In this document: piece after piece, positions 1 through 8,292 of the stretch
Numbering within the stretch: position 1 is the first letter of the stretch
Layout: each line of letters begins with the position of its first letter
NCBI GenBank assembly: GCA_016933535.1
Contig: JAFGAS010000086.1
Coordinates: 124,001 to 188,000 of the forward strand
DNA length: 64,000 nucleotides
Direction: 5' to 3'
Source of the DNA: Candidatus Zymogenaceae bacterium
GTDB lineage: Bacteria; Desulfobacterota; Zymogenia; Zymogenales; Zymogenaceae
The notes under the pieces: model-generated
The model's database searches: none
Told to the model about the DNA's origin: nothing
What the model saw: only the letters and a program-made list of their open reading frames with translations
Position numbers and translations under genes: made by a program

Positions 1-435
1 GCGTACCCAGAGGTGAACGGTATTATAGAGCACGAGAAATATCACGGGCGAAAGCACGCTACCCCAAACGGCCGCTATAATGGCCGTAATCGAGAAAAGG
101 GGCTTGAATGTCGACCAGAAAAGGGAGTCTCCGAGGGCCGCAAACGGATTGGAGAGCGTATCCTTTATCTCCCTGATCTCATTTCCGGCCTCCGCGCCCC
201 GCTGCAGCTGGGCGGATGCCGCCGCCCCGATAATTGCCGACGCAAAATAGGGATGGCTGTTGAAGTAGGTGAGATGATCGGTCAGAAGTCCTATACGCTC
301 CTTCTTGGTGCGGCTCACCGCTTCTATAACGGGTGCCATCCCAAAGGCAAATCCGATGTTCTGCATTCCTTCAAAATTCCAGCAGCCCTGGATGAGAAAG
401 CTTCTCATAAAGACCCTGGCAAGAAGTGATCTCAT
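1..435 (-). CDS. PTS mannose/fructose/sorbose family EIID component (3' end outside window)
   Basis: Reverse-strand reading from an ATG at 435 gives MRSLLARVFMRSFLIQGCWN, then FEGMQNIGFAFGMAPVIEAV and later LTDHLTYFNSHPYFASAI. These are hallmarks of the EIID membrane subunit, which forms the inner-membrane sugar channel together with EIIC. About 144 codons are visible of a usual 270 or so; the gene runs off the left edge, so its C-terminal membrane helices are missing here. The start overlaps the EIIC stop by four bases (ATGA), indicating translational coupling. It follows EIIA, EIIB and EIIC in the order typical for this family. The substrate cannot be read from sequence, and a regulatory role is possible because the cluster begins with rpoN, ptsN, hprK and rapZ. 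Confidence 0.9.
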   Translation of the reverse strand, partial: MRSLLARVFMRSFLIQGCWNFEGMQNIGFAFGMAPVIEAVSRTKKERIGLLTDHLTYFNSHPYFASAIIGAAASAQLQRGAEAGNEIREIKDTLSNPFAALGDSLFWSTFKPLFSITAIIAAVWGSVLSPVIFLVLYNTVHLWVR

Positions 436-1142
436 CGGATTCCTCCCGATAAAGAGATCATCAGGACAAAGGTCAAGAGATAGGTAATTCCGAATGTGAG
501 AAAACCTTTTTGTCTGCCGAGCACCGCCCCACATCCGAAAAACGGCAGCGACCAGAAGATCCAGATAAGGGCGGTCAGGACGGTTCGGGGCAGGCGCGGA
601 TACAATAGGTACGTCGCGGCAAGGGCACAGAGGACGCCGATGCCGGTAAACAGCGTAAAGAGTATAAAGAAAGACGCGAGTCCGGCTGAATTTTGCCGCT
701 GGACTCCCCGGATTTCTCCATTCTTTGCGGCCGCTTTTGCCCGGGTCAGAAAGATGCCGTTTATCTTCCTGGCTCCCGAGTCGAGCACCCTGCCAACCTC
801 CGACAGTGGAAGTGAGACGAGTACCGCCAGTCCCAGCAGCGAGGCGTCCATCGTCCCCAGGAGCCTTCCGGTTATAATGCCTGCCGCCGGTGCCGCAACG
901 GCCACGATCGTATCGTCGGGGGGCAGCGCCGTACCCAGCGGCTGAGTCCCGAGCCACAGGAGTTCCAACACCATTCCGATTATGAGGCCGGTTTTCACAT
1001 CGCCCAGTATCAAACCCGTTACGGTAGATGAGATAAGCGGCCGCGAAACGAGAAACTGGAGGGCGGCGGTTCTGTCGAGGTGCAGCAGCCCACCGACGAC
1101 CGATAGTATCACCACCGTCCAGGCAAGGTTTCCCATATCCAT
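432..1142 (-). CDS. PTS mannose/fructose/sorbose family EIIC component
   Basis: A 236-residue, strongly hydrophobic protein with about six or seven membrane segments. Family signatures are visible near residues 40-90: SSTVTGLILGDVKTGLIIG, then LELLWLGTQPLGTALPPD and GIITGRLLG. EIIC is the sugar-translocating membrane subunit that works with EIID and receives phosphate by way of EIIA and EIIB. The start overlaps the EIIB stop codon (TAATG) and the stop overlaps the EIID start, so the three are translationally coupled. Its length is slightly below the usual 250-265 residues. No substrate can be assigned. Confidence 0.92.
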   Translation of the reverse strand: MDMGNLAWTVVILSVVGGLLHLDRTAALQFLVSRPLISSTVTGLILGDVKTGLIIGMVLELLWLGTQPLGTALPPDDTIVAVAAPAAGIITGRLLGTMDASLLGLAVLVSLPLSEVGRVLDSGARKINGIFLTRAKAAAKNGEIRGVQRQNSAGLASFFILFTLFTGIGVLCALAATYLLYPRLPRTVLTALIWIFWSLPFFGCGAVLGRQKGFLTFGITYLLTFVLMISLSGGIR

Positions 1143-1633
1143 TATCCGTACCGCACCTTCTTGAAGATGTTCTTCAGCTCTAATCTTCGCTCCCCGGGTA
1201 CTGAGCGGGTATCGATGGATACTCCTTTATTTGAAAGCTCTTCAATCTCCGTGGTATCGTCAAGGCCCACACAGAGATTCGAGCTTACCTGGACCTTTCC
1301 CTCGCAAAAGTGCATATTACCGAGATTGAGAGAATCGTATCTAAAACCGTTATCAAAAGCGCTCTTGGCATCCCGGATCGAGGAAAACAGAACGATAAGT
1401 CTCTTTGTTGGGAACCCTCCGTTCTTGTATTTTATGGCGGCTTCCTTTATAGAACTGAAGTCGATCTCGATACTGCTCGGGACGGCCATTTCCATCACGG
1501 ATCGCTTGAGGAGATTCTTCTGGACCTCGTTGTCAACCACCATCAGGGCCTCGGCTTTGGTATAGGGGATCCATGCCTCGAGGATCTGACCATGGACGAG
1601 GCGGCTGTCAACCCGGACGAGGACGATGCACAT
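1142..1633 (-). CDS. PTS mannose/fructose/sorbose family EIIB component
   Basis: A 163-residue cytoplasmic subunit. The N-terminal segment LVRVDSRLVHGQ holds the phosphorylated histidine (His14) in the family's conserved context. Further family features are VVDNEVQKNLLKRSVMEMA and the C-terminal RSVPGERRLELK. EIIB takes phosphate from EIIA and passes it to the incoming sugar at EIIC/EIID. A GGGG ribosome binding site lies a few bases before the ATG. Only 2 bases separate it from EIIA upstream, and its stop overlaps the EIIC start. Confidence 0.93.
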   Translation of the reverse strand: MCIVLVRVDSRLVHGQILEAWIPYTKAEALMVVDNEVQKNLLKRSVMEMAVPSSIEIDFSSIKEAAIKYKNGGFPTKRLIVLFSSIRDAKSAFDNGFRYDSLNLGNMHFCEGKVQVSSNLCVGLDDTTEIEELSNKGVSIDTRSVPGERRLELKNIFKKVRYG

Positions 1634-1635
1634 GA

Positions 1636-2037
1636 TTACCCCTTTTTACTGAGAAACTCGGTGGCGACATTTATATTATTCCTTCCGGACTCCTTGGCCT
1701 TGATCGCCAGTTCCTTGAGGGGCGTCTCGCCCCGTTGCGCCGTTACCTTGATGAGCATCGGAAGATTCGCCCCTGATACCACTTCTACCTGCGGACTCAG
1801 GAATGTCAGCGCAAGGTTCGAGGGAGTGCCTCCAAACATATCGGTTAGAATAATGACACCGTTACCGCTGTTGACCTCCTTCACGGCGCTCTGGATCTCT
1901 TTTCGGAGGATCTCCACGTCTTTTTTCGGATCCAGCGAAAGCGCTCGGGACGCCGGAATCTTTCCGACAATGAGCTCGGCGGTTTTGAGGAGCTCGGAGG
2001 CAAGGTTCAAATGAGACACAATGACTATCCCCACCAT
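1636..2037 (-). CDS. PTS mannose family EIIA component
   Basis: A 133-residue EIIA domain protein. His9 in VGIVIVSHLNLASELL is the phospho-acceptor, and ILTDMFGGTPSNLAL is the conserved loop of this fold. It receives phosphate from HPr and hands it to EIIB. Here it is a free-standing protein rather than fused to EIIB as in E. coli ManX. An AAGGTG ribosome binding site precedes the ATG, and 17 bases separate it from the rapZ stop. In related bacteria HPr and enzyme I genes often follow this cluster; they are not visible in this window. Confidence 0.93.
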   Translation of the reverse strand: MVGIVIVSHLNLASELLKTAELIVGKIPASRALSLDPKKDVEILRKEIQSAVKEVNSGNGVIILTDMFGGTPSNLALTFLSPQVEVVSGANLPMLIKVTAQRGETPLKELAIKAKESGRNNINVATEFLSKKG

Positions 2038-2054
2038 CTATTTGTCACCTTCAA

Positions 2055-2912
2055 TCATGATTTTGTAATATCCCGATGATTTATCTTGATGTTATACACA
2101 CCGTCCTCGGCAACGCTCCGGGCCAATTGTTCGGCGATCACCACCGAGCGATGCATTCCGCCCGTACATCCTATCGCCACCGTTAAATATGATTTGCCCT
2201 CTTTGACATAGTTTGGCAGCAGGAAATGCATCAATTGCACAAATCGTGAAAGAAACTCCTTTGTCTCTTCCTTTTCGAGGACGAACTCCTTGATCTTTGG
2301 ATCGAGGCCGGAAAGGGATTTCAGGTCCTCAACAAAATAGGGATTTGGCAGAAACCTGACATCCATCACAATATCGGCGTCCGACGGCGCGCCGTAGCGG
2401 TATCCGAACGAAACGATCGTCAGGTTGAGCCTCTTTTCCGGTAGCGACCCCCTGAAGTAGTCAAAAATGACCTCCCGTAACTGATGGGGATTGAGATTGG
2501 AGGTGTCAATGACTCGATGTGCCGTGTTCTTGAGCTCACCGAGGAGCCCCCGCTCCGCCTCGATCCCCGCATCGAGGTCTTCACCCCCGATGGGATGGAG
2601 CCTGCGGGTTTCCTTATACCTCCTGATCAGCGCCCCGTCATCGGCATCCAGGAATATAATCCGATAATCTTCTCCCCGTCGTTTAAGTTTTTTCAATACG
2701 GCGGGAAGCTCGGAGAAGAACATCTTTTCCCGCATATCCATCACCACGGCCACTTTGTTGATATCCCATCTCGACTGTGAAGTAAGCTCCAGCACCTTGG
2801 GCAGGAGTACCACCGGGAGGTTATCGATACAGAAATATCCGATATCCTCAAGGGCCTTAATTGCCGTGCTCTTGCCCGAACCGGATAGTCCGGTAATGAT
2901 AACAAGTCTGAT
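2055..2912 (-). CDS. rapZ: RNase adapter / nucleotide-binding protein RapZ, apparent AUC start
   Basis: The protein (285 residues if started at 2912) has the P-loop ITGLSGSGKSTAI at its very N-terminus and the family motifs SFGYRYGAP and GCTGGMHRSV. In E. coli RapZ binds GlmZ sRNA and directs RNase E; in other bacteria it is an uncharacterised P-loop protein linked to PTS and cell-wall control. The P-loop lies upstream of every in-frame ATG, GTG or TTG: the codons before it read GTA, GTA, AGG, AGA, GAG, ACC, ATC, AGA. The ATC at 2912-2910 sits 7 bases after a strong AAGGAG and aligns with the usual initiator Met of the family. The first conventional start (2813) would delete the P-loop. Either AUC is used as start or one base was misread. 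Confidence 0.9.
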   Translation of the reverse strand: MRLVIITGLSGSGKSTAIKALEDIGYFCIDNLPVVLLPKVLELTSQSRWDINKVAVVMDMREKMFFSELPAVLKKLKRRGEDYRIIFLDADDGALIRRYKETRRLHPIGGEDLDAGIEAERGLLGELKNTAHRVIDTSNLNPHQLREVIFDYFRGSLPEKRLNLTIVSFGYRYGAPSDADIVMDVRFLPNPYFVEDLKSLSGLDPKIKEFVLEKEETKEFLSRFVQLMHFLLPNYVKEGKSYLTVAIGCTGGMHRSVVIAEQLARSVAEDGVYNIKINHRDITKS

Positions 2913-2917
2913 GGTCT

Positions 2918-2925
2918 CTCTCCTT
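2918..2925 (-). promoter_or_regulatory. Shine-Dalgarno site that fixes the rapZ start
   Basis: AAGGAGAG on the minus strand, lying just after the hprK stop codon (2929-2927). Its spacing to the ATC at 2912 is ideal for initiation and there is no ATG, GTG or TTG at any suitable distance. It is the main evidence that rapZ starts at an AUC codon. Confidence 0.7.
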
Positions 2926-2926
2926 A

Positions 2927-3424
2927 CTACCGGGGGATACCGATAAGTTTTGCGATTCTCCCGCTTGTCCTGGACCCCCCGAGTATAACGTCGCTCACGA
3001 CACAGAGCAGGCCGCGAGCATCAATGTCACTTCCGATTCGGATCTCCGGTATTTCCCGGCCCAACAGAGCAATGACGCTGACGGCAGGAGTATCGGCCCT
3101 CCGAATCTTGCCCTGACGTCTCACCAGGCTCACTACCAGGTCAATAGTGACCTCATCGAGCACAAATGGCCGGCCGAGCGCCGCAGACACATCGATGATT
3201 CCCACGCCCCTGATCTCGATGAGTCCCTTGAGGCGATTGGGCGCACGTCCCCGCAAGCCGTCAGGTCCGACAAAGATCTCCACCACGTCATCGGCGACGA
3301 GTTGAGCGCCCTCATATAAAAGAGAAAGGGCGAGGCGGCTCTTGCCCGATCCGCTCTCCCCCATCAATACTATTCCCCTGGTCATCATTTTCACCAGGGT
3401 GGCGTGAATCGTTTTTTGTTTCAC
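2927..3424 (-). CDS. hprK: HPr kinase/phosphorylase, C-terminal kinase domain only
   Basis: A 165-residue protein matching only the kinase domain of HprK, which in full-length form is about 310 residues. It has the P-loop GESGSGKS (residues 22-29), the VADDVVEI catalytic segment (44-51) and the signature GLIEIRGVGIID. HprK phosphorylates HPr on serine and reverses the reaction, tuning PTS activity. The N-terminal domain is absent: the frame is open only back to the ptsN stop, adding 11 codons (EYPEDIISEYF). The GTG at 3424 has no good ribosome binding site, whereas AGGAG overlaps the ptsN stop and is followed in frame by two ATT codons, so the true start is uncertain. Short HprK forms are known from alphaproteobacteria. 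Confidence 0.88.
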   Translation of the reverse strand: MKQKTIHATLVKMMTRGIVLMGESGSGKSRLALSLLYEGAQLVADDVVEIFVGPDGLRGRAPNRLKGLIEIRGVGIIDVSAALGRPFVLDEVTIDLVVSLVRRQGKIRRADTPAVSVIALLGREIPEIRIGSDIDARGLLCVVSDVILGGSRTSGRIAKLIGIPR

Positions 3425-3457
3425 GAAATATTCGGAAATAATGTCTTCAGGATACTC

Positions 3458-3916
3458 CTAGAACTTCTCATCCTCCTCCTGAAGCACCTTATAGACTTCC
3501 TGGGTAGTCCTGGATTCCAGGAGTCTCTCCCTGAATTCGGTATCTTTGAGGAGACGTGAAATCCTTGCCAGCGCCTTGAGGTGCATCCCCGCAGTATTTT
3601 CTGGCGCCATCAACAGAAAAAAGAGGTGGGCGGGCTTACCGTCGATCGAATCGAAGTTAACCCCCTTGGCCGATCTTCCAAACGAAGCCACCAGTTTTTT
3701 CAGTCCACGCAGTTTACCGTGGGGAATCGCGATGCCGTCGCCGATGCCGGTGCTCCCGAGTTTTTCGCGTTCTTCGAGCACCGGTACGAGCACGTTGACA
3801 TCCAATCCCTCTTTCTTCGCAACCATATCGGCCAATTCCCCGAGAACTTCCCGCTTATCGTGGCCATTCAGGTCCGCATTAATGAGATCGATATCTATAA
3901 TATCCATGATCTTCAT
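3458..3916 (-). CDS. ptsN: PTS IIA-like nitrogen-regulatory protein PtsN
   Basis: A 152-residue EIIA-Ntr domain. His66 in GDGIAIPHGKLRGL is the phosphorylation site, preceded by EEREKLGSTGIG as in the family. PtsN is the output protein of the nitrogen-related PTS and controls potassium transport, sigma-54-linked genes and other targets in proteobacteria. A GGGGG ribosome binding site lies before the ATG. It stands between hpf and hprK in the classic rpoN neighbourhood; 33 bases separate its stop from the annotated hprK start, all open in the hprK frame. Confidence 0.95.
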   Translation of the reverse strand: MKIMDIIDIDLINADLNGHDKREVLGELADMVAKKEGLDVNVLVPVLEEREKLGSTGIGDGIAIPHGKLRGLKKLVASFGRSAKGVNFDSIDGKPAHLFFLLMAPENTAGMHLKALARISRLLKDTEFRERLLESRTTQEVYKVLQEEDEKF

Positions 3917-3938
3917 GGATTACCCCCGCCCTGAAGCA

Positions 3939-4496
3939 TCAGATGCTTGTATTTTTGGGAATTATATGGCCGAAGTTATTGTCTTTTCTTCGATAGATCA
4001 CATTCATTTCTCCGGTATCGGCATTGATAAAGACTATAAATTCGGATTTCGACATATCAAGCTGCATGGCCGCCTCATCTACGGTCATCGGCTTGGAATC
4101 CAGAGTCTTGGTGATGATCGAGGATTCCTCACCTTCCTGACTATAAGTATCTTCGCGTTTAATCGGGATCGGTTCGGTGATTTCCGCGGGAATCCTGATA
4201 TTGTCGGCCTTATGGCTTACCAGACGCTCCTTATGCTTCTTGATCTGCTTTTCGATCTTTTCCATGACCATATCAATGGCCGAATACATATTTTCAGTCG
4301 ACTCCCTACCCTTGATGGTCGTCTTTTCGGCATTTATGACGACTTCGGCAATCTGGCGATGCTTTTCAACCGAAAGCACGACCGATGCATCAACGGGGTT
4401 GTACACGTATTTATTGAGTCTGCCGATTTTATCCTCGGCATACTTCTTGAGCGCGTCGGAATTATCCATATGTCTGAACGTAACGGACACCCGCAT
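3939..4496 (-). CDS. hpf: Ribosome hibernation-promoting factor, long form
   Basis: A 185-residue protein beginning MRVSVTFRHMDNSDALKKYA. The N-terminal S30AE domain (residues 1-100) contains KHRQIAEVVINAEKTT, and a C-terminal dimerisation domain contains SKPMTVDEAAMQLDMSKSEF and INADTGEMNVIYRRKDNNFG. Long HPF binds the small subunit and alone pairs 70S ribosomes into inactive 100S particles. The ATG at 4496 follows a near-perfect AGGAGGTG; an in-frame extension to 4583 would overlap rpoN and lacks a ribosome binding site, so it is rejected. It sits 28 bases after rpoN. Confidence 0.95.
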   Translation of the reverse strand: MRVSVTFRHMDNSDALKKYAEDKIGRLNKYVYNPVDASVVLSVEKHRQIAEVVINAEKTTIKGRESTENMYSAIDMVMEKIEKQIKKHKERLVSHKADNIRIPAEITEPIPIKREDTYSQEGEESSIITKTLDSKPMTVDEAAMQLDMSKSEFIVFINADTGEMNVIYRRKDNNFGHIIPKNTSI

Positions 4497-4524
4497 GTAA
4501 ACACCTCCTGTAATGTTATATCCG

Positions 4525-5904
4525 TTATATCCTCTTGCGTGAGCTTGATGAGAGAATACCCAGCATTTCCCGATACTTAGCAACGGTCCTTCTGGCTACC
4601 GTTATACCCTCCCGCCCGAGGGCCTGCGTAATCTTCTGGTCACTAACCGGCTTTTTTTCATCTTCATGAGCGATGATTTCCCTGATTCTCTCTTTAACGC
4701 TCTCCACCGATTTATCTTCCCCGTTTGCAAAGTATATCCTGCCCGTGAAAAAATACTTGAGCTCGAAGACACCCCGGGGTGTATGAATGTATTTTCCGTT
4801 TGTAACCCTGCTCACCGTTGATTCGTGTACTCCCACATCCTCGGCAACCTCTCTCAAAACCATCGGCTTCAGGAAACCGACTCCCTTGTCGAGGAAACCC
4901 TTCTGGTGCTCCACGATGCTGCACGCAACTCGATAGAGAGTCCTTTGACGCTGTTGAATGCTCTTAATGAGCCACGTCGCCGATTTTATTCGGTCTTTAA
5001 TGAAATCCTTCGTTGCGACAGGGACGTTTCGCGTCCCGGTGAGTATGCTCCGATAGAAAGAGCTGACCCTCAGGCGCGGCAGACCGTTGTCATTGAGCGT
5101 GATCACGTACTCATTGCCGACTTTATGGACGTAGACGTCGGGAATAATATACTGTGGCTCGTAATCCACATACAGCCGTCCCGGTTTCGGGTCAAAGCCG
5201 GTGATAATCTCGACAGCCTTGGTGACTTCCGCAACGGATACCCCGATCTTCTTGGCAATTGCTGAGTAGTTCCTTTTTTCCAGATCTCGCAGGTGATCCT
5301 CAATTATCGAATGCACCGTCGGTGTATCCAGATCATAGTGCCGGGCCTGTATGAGAAGACACTCCGAAAGGCTTCGAGACGCCACTCCAACCGGGTCAAA
5401 AAGCTGTATCTTCTCAAGCACTCCCTCGACTGCCGCGGTAGCGCATCCCATCTTCTCGGCTATCTCTTTCACAGATACCATCAGGTATCCGTCGTCACCG
5501 AGGTTTCCGGCAATAATCGCTCCGATTTCCGCATCGGATTCGCACATACTGCTCATCTTGACCTGCCAGATGACGTGATCCATCAGAGACGTCTTTTCGA
5601 GGCATACATTTTCGATGAAGTGCTGTTTTTCGTCCGAATCCTTAAATCCACTAACAGAGTAGGCTCCGTCATATCCCGACGAATAGGGGTCATCCCCGAT
5701 AATTCGATCCAGAACGGCATCACTCGCTTCAGGCTCGCTATCTTCCCCCGCCTCTTCGAGCATCGGGTTTTCCATCAATTCCTGGTTGATGTGCTCCACC
5801 AGTTCGAGCCGGGTCAACTGCAGGAGCTTAATGGCCTGCTGTAACTGAGGCGTCAGCACCAGCTTCTGGGTTAGCTTGAGCTCCTGTTTGAGTTCCTGAA
5901 TCAT
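4525..5904 (-). CDS. rpoN: RNA polymerase sigma-54 factor RpoN
   Basis: A 459-residue sigma-54. Region I is glutamine and leucine rich (LTQKLVLTPQLQQAIKLLQL) and contacts the activator, followed by an acidic region II, the core-binding region, a helix-turn-helix (REVAEDVGVHESTVSRVTNG) and the C-terminal RpoN box ARRTVAKYRE that reads the -24 element. It directs transcription from -24/-12 promoters with AAA+ activators. No obvious Shine-Dalgarno lies before the ATG. A sigma-70-like promoter occurs about 230 bases upstream. In many proteobacteria lptB precedes rpoN; here it does not. Confidence 0.97.
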   Translation of the reverse strand: MIQELKQELKLTQKLVLTPQLQQAIKLLQLTRLELVEHINQELMENPMLEEAGEDSEPEASDAVLDRIIGDDPYSSGYDGAYSVSGFKDSDEKQHFIENVCLEKTSLMDHVIWQVKMSSMCESDAEIGAIIAGNLGDDGYLMVSVKEIAEKMGCATAAVEGVLEKIQLFDPVGVASRSLSECLLIQARHYDLDTPTVHSIIEDHLRDLEKRNYSAIAKKIGVSVAEVTKAVEIITGFDPKPGRLYVDYEPQYIIPDVYVHKVGNEYVITLNDNGLPRLRVSSFYRSILTGTRNVPVATKDFIKDRIKSATWLIKSIQQRQRTLYRVACSIVEHQKGFLDKGVGFLKPMVLREVAEDVGVHESTVSRVTNGKYIHTPRGVFELKYFFTGRIYFANGEDKSVESVKERIREIIAHEDEKKPVSDQKITQALGREGITVARRTVAKYREMLGILSSSSRKRI

Positions 5905-6134
5905 GGTGCGCCGCTATTCTCGAGACTTTCCGGTCTGAAGCGGCCGTTCTGTTACCGCCCCATCCCATCATTGTCCTATCGGCCTTTTCTCCCCTTTCCG
6001 TGTTCTTTCGTATCGATGATAACCACCCGATCTTCTTGCATCCCCGATCGGCTCTGCTCATCCCCCATCCTCATTACCGTAGCGTTTTCGGATGTCTTAT
6101 TGCTCCATTTTTATGTCTTTATATGTACCTTATT

Positions 6135-6163
6135 ATTTAAGCACTTTGAGGGACTGGTGTCAA
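6135..6163 (-). promoter_or_regulatory. Sigma-70-type promoter for the rpoN cluster
   Basis: Minus-strand TTGACA (6163-6158) and TTAAAT (6140-6135) separated by 17 bases, located inside the 255-base gap before rpoN, with the -35 box touching the 3' end of the upstream methyltransferase gene. The leader would be about 220 bases. Confidence 0.55.
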
Positions 6164-6903
6164 TAGCTATTTGGTCGTAACGGCCCCACCATACTACTGA
6201 CCTCATCGGTATATGTTCCCTGACCCTTCCATATATAGAGCGGCGGAAGTACGGTAAGCTGCGTGCCTCCTCTGAGCCGGGCCTCAACCATTACCAATTG
6301 TGCCCCCTCTCCCTGTCGCGCGTGAATAAACCGTACACGCTTGGCCTCAAAATCACCGGCGCGCAACGACATCATGATATCGGCCGTCCGCCACGCGGGG
6401 TAAATCAGGAAGAGCTTACCCCCCGGCTTGAGGGCGGACCCGGCCGCATGTACGACATCCGAAAGGCCCGCCATCGTCTCATGCCGGGCGACGGTTCGCT
6501 CGTCATCGAGATTTAACCGGCCTGTTCCAACAGGTCGGTATGGTGGATTGGACACCGCCGTGTCAAAGGACATTGTTTCCGGGAAATATTCTATTCGCCG
6601 GAAATCACCGAGGATGTTCTTTATCCTGTCTCCCAGCTCGTTTTCCCGGCAGTTCTCCTGGGCAAACCGAAACAGACGTTCCTGTATTTCTATACCCCAC
6701 ACGGCGCAATCGGGATATCGCGCGCAGAGCAACAGGCCGATGATCCCGACCCCGGAACCAAGATCAATGACCTTCTCGCGTTTTTTAAGGATTACAAAAG
6801 ACGACAACAGGAACGAATCGATGCTGTAGCGGTATCCTTTCCGGGGCTGGTGAATAACAAGGGAACGGGGATAGAGATCACCCGATGTATCGACCTCAAA
6901 CAT
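6160..6903 (-). CDS. TrmN6-like SAM-dependent methyltransferase (tRNA1(Val) adenine-N6 type)
   Basis: A 247-residue class I methyltransferase. Residues 15-40 carry the family lead QPRKGYRYSIDSFLLSSF. Motif I is VIDLGSGVGIIGLLLC, the acidic end of strand 2 is WGIEIQ, and the catalytic motif is SNPPYRP, typical of enzymes that methylate exocyclic amines in nucleic acids. TrmN6 modifies A37 of tRNA-Val in E. coli; the substrate here is inferred from family only. It lies 7 bases after the DUF1015 gene and no clear ribosome binding site is seen, so the pair may be coupled. Confidence 0.85.
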   Translation of the reverse strand: MFEVDTSGDLYPRSLVIHQPRKGYRYSIDSFLLSSFVILKKREKVIDLGSGVGIIGLLLCARYPDCAVWGIEIQERLFRFAQENCRENELGDRIKNILGDFRRIEYFPETMSFDTAVSNPPYRPVGTGRLNLDDERTVARHETMAGLSDVVHAAGSALKPGGKLFLIYPAWRTADIMMSLRAGDFEAKRVRFIHARQGEGAQLVMVEARLRGGTQLTVLPPLYIWKGQGTYTDEVSSMVGPLRPNSY

Positions 6904-6910
6904 TGTATTA

Positions 6911-8197
6911 TCAGGTGATCAGTCGATAAAAAACAAGTCCCGAGGCCGGCTTGGGGTAGAAATAGGTGCTCTTCTGGGGCATTCGCTCGCCTGCCAGGGA
7001 GGCGGCCTTTACCTCCTCAATCTTCGTCGCATTTACCAGAAACGCTATCGACGTTCCCCCGACTACCCGACCCAGCGCCTCCCGGGCGTCCTGAGAGTAG
7101 CCGATCTTCGGATCCACTATCGAGAGGAGACCCCGAATCAGGACGTCGTGGAGGACCGACACGTCCAGCTGCCTGATCTCGTCCTTCATGCCGGCGGGAA
7201 AGAATCGCGCGGTCTTATCACGGTTCGCGTCCGACAGCAGGAAATAGCGATCACCTCCCGGAAAGAATCCGAAGCTCCCCTTCCCTTTCTCTTCGAGCGC
7301 ACGGATGAGGCGGCGCGCGCCTTCCTTATCATTTCCGAACGCCTGCACGGAAAATACCTCCGACAGTATCGGCAGCACCGCTTTAGGCTCGATCGGCCGC
7401 TCGGTCTGGATTATCCGGTGACATGGAAGGATCGTTATCGCCTCTCCCTCCATGAGCGTGAAATAAACGGCCATGTACCGGTGGTCGTCACCGGGGACTC
7501 CCTCTCTTTCGAGTTCGTCCCGGTAGGCCAGCATCGTCTCATAACGATGGTGTCCGTCGGCAACAAAGACCTTTTTGTCGCGCATGGCCGCGATAAGGCC
7601 CTCGTTGACTGCAGCATCGCCGCACCGGGTCAGGATGTGCTCCACTCCATCCCGGTCTTTATACCGTGTCACCTCCGGCGACGAAATGACGCTCTGGACA
7701 ATCCGGCTCGTTTCGCCCTTTGGATCGGAGTAGAGAGAAAATATGGTGCTGAACTGACATCCCGTGGCGCGCACGAGGTTGAGACGATCGGCCTTCGGCC
7801 CCGCGTAGGTATGTTCATGGGGGAAAACGTTCTTCTTTCCCCACTCCTCGAGTTCCAGCAGCGCCAGGAACCCGTCCCTCCTCTTTGTCTTGCCATCGGG
7901 GCCGCGATATACCTCTGAGTAGCCATAGATCGACGGCGAGTCGTCGGGTACCAGCACCCCGTCCCGCGTCCAGTTTTCCAGGAAATCCCGTGCGCGAGTA
8001 TAGCGGTTGTTTTCGTTCGTATCATCGGGGAATTGTTTTCCGAGCAGGAGTCGTATGACGTTAAACGGGTTCTGATCGTAATAGGACTCCTGGTCCTCCG
8101 GCGAAATGACGTCGTACGGAGGCGTCATAAGGTTTTCCGCGTAAGCCAGGAGCCGCTCGTTATAGCGAACGGAACAAAAGGCCTTGATAACCGCCAC
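6911..8197 (-). CDS. DUF1015 family protein
   Basis: A 428-residue protein of the widespread DUF1015 family. It opens with AVIKAFCSVRYNERLLAYAE and ENLMTPPYDVISPEDQESYY, and contains FPHEHTYAGPKADRLNLV, the hallmark VADGHHRYETML and TILPCHRII. The family's molecular role is not established; the His-rich ADGHHRYET segment suggests a metal or phosphate site. No signal peptide or membrane segments are seen. The start is a GTG with GGGG upstream. It is probably cotranscribed with the following methyltransferase. A TTGACT at 8256-8251 may be part of its promoter, but no convincing -10 box accompanies it. Confidence 0.85.
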   Translation of the reverse strand: MAVIKAFCSVRYNERLLAYAENLMTPPYDVISPEDQESYYDQNPFNVIRLLLGKQFPDDTNENNRYTRARDFLENWTRDGVLVPDDSPSIYGYSEVYRGPDGKTKRRDGFLALLELEEWGKKNVFPHEHTYAGPKADRLNLVRATGCQFSTIFSLYSDPKGETSRIVQSVISSPEVTRYKDRDGVEHILTRCGDAAVNEGLIAAMRDKKVFVADGHHRYETMLAYRDELEREGVPGDDHRYMAVYFTLMEGEAITILPCHRIIQTERPIEPKAVLPILSEVFSVQAFGNDKEGARRLIRALEEKGKGSFGFFPGGDRYFLLSDANRDKTARFFPAGMKDEIRQLDVSVLHDVLIRGLLSIVDPKIGYSQDAREALGRVVGGTSIAFLVNATKIEEVKAASLAGERMPQKSTYFYPKPASGLVFYRLIT

Positions 8198-8292
8198 GGC
8201 GTTTACCCCAAAATAGGCAAAGAGAAAAAGCTATAGATAATTCCCCGAAAAGTCAAGTAAAAACGCGGCCCGGTGTCCGGTTCGCCCGCGCC

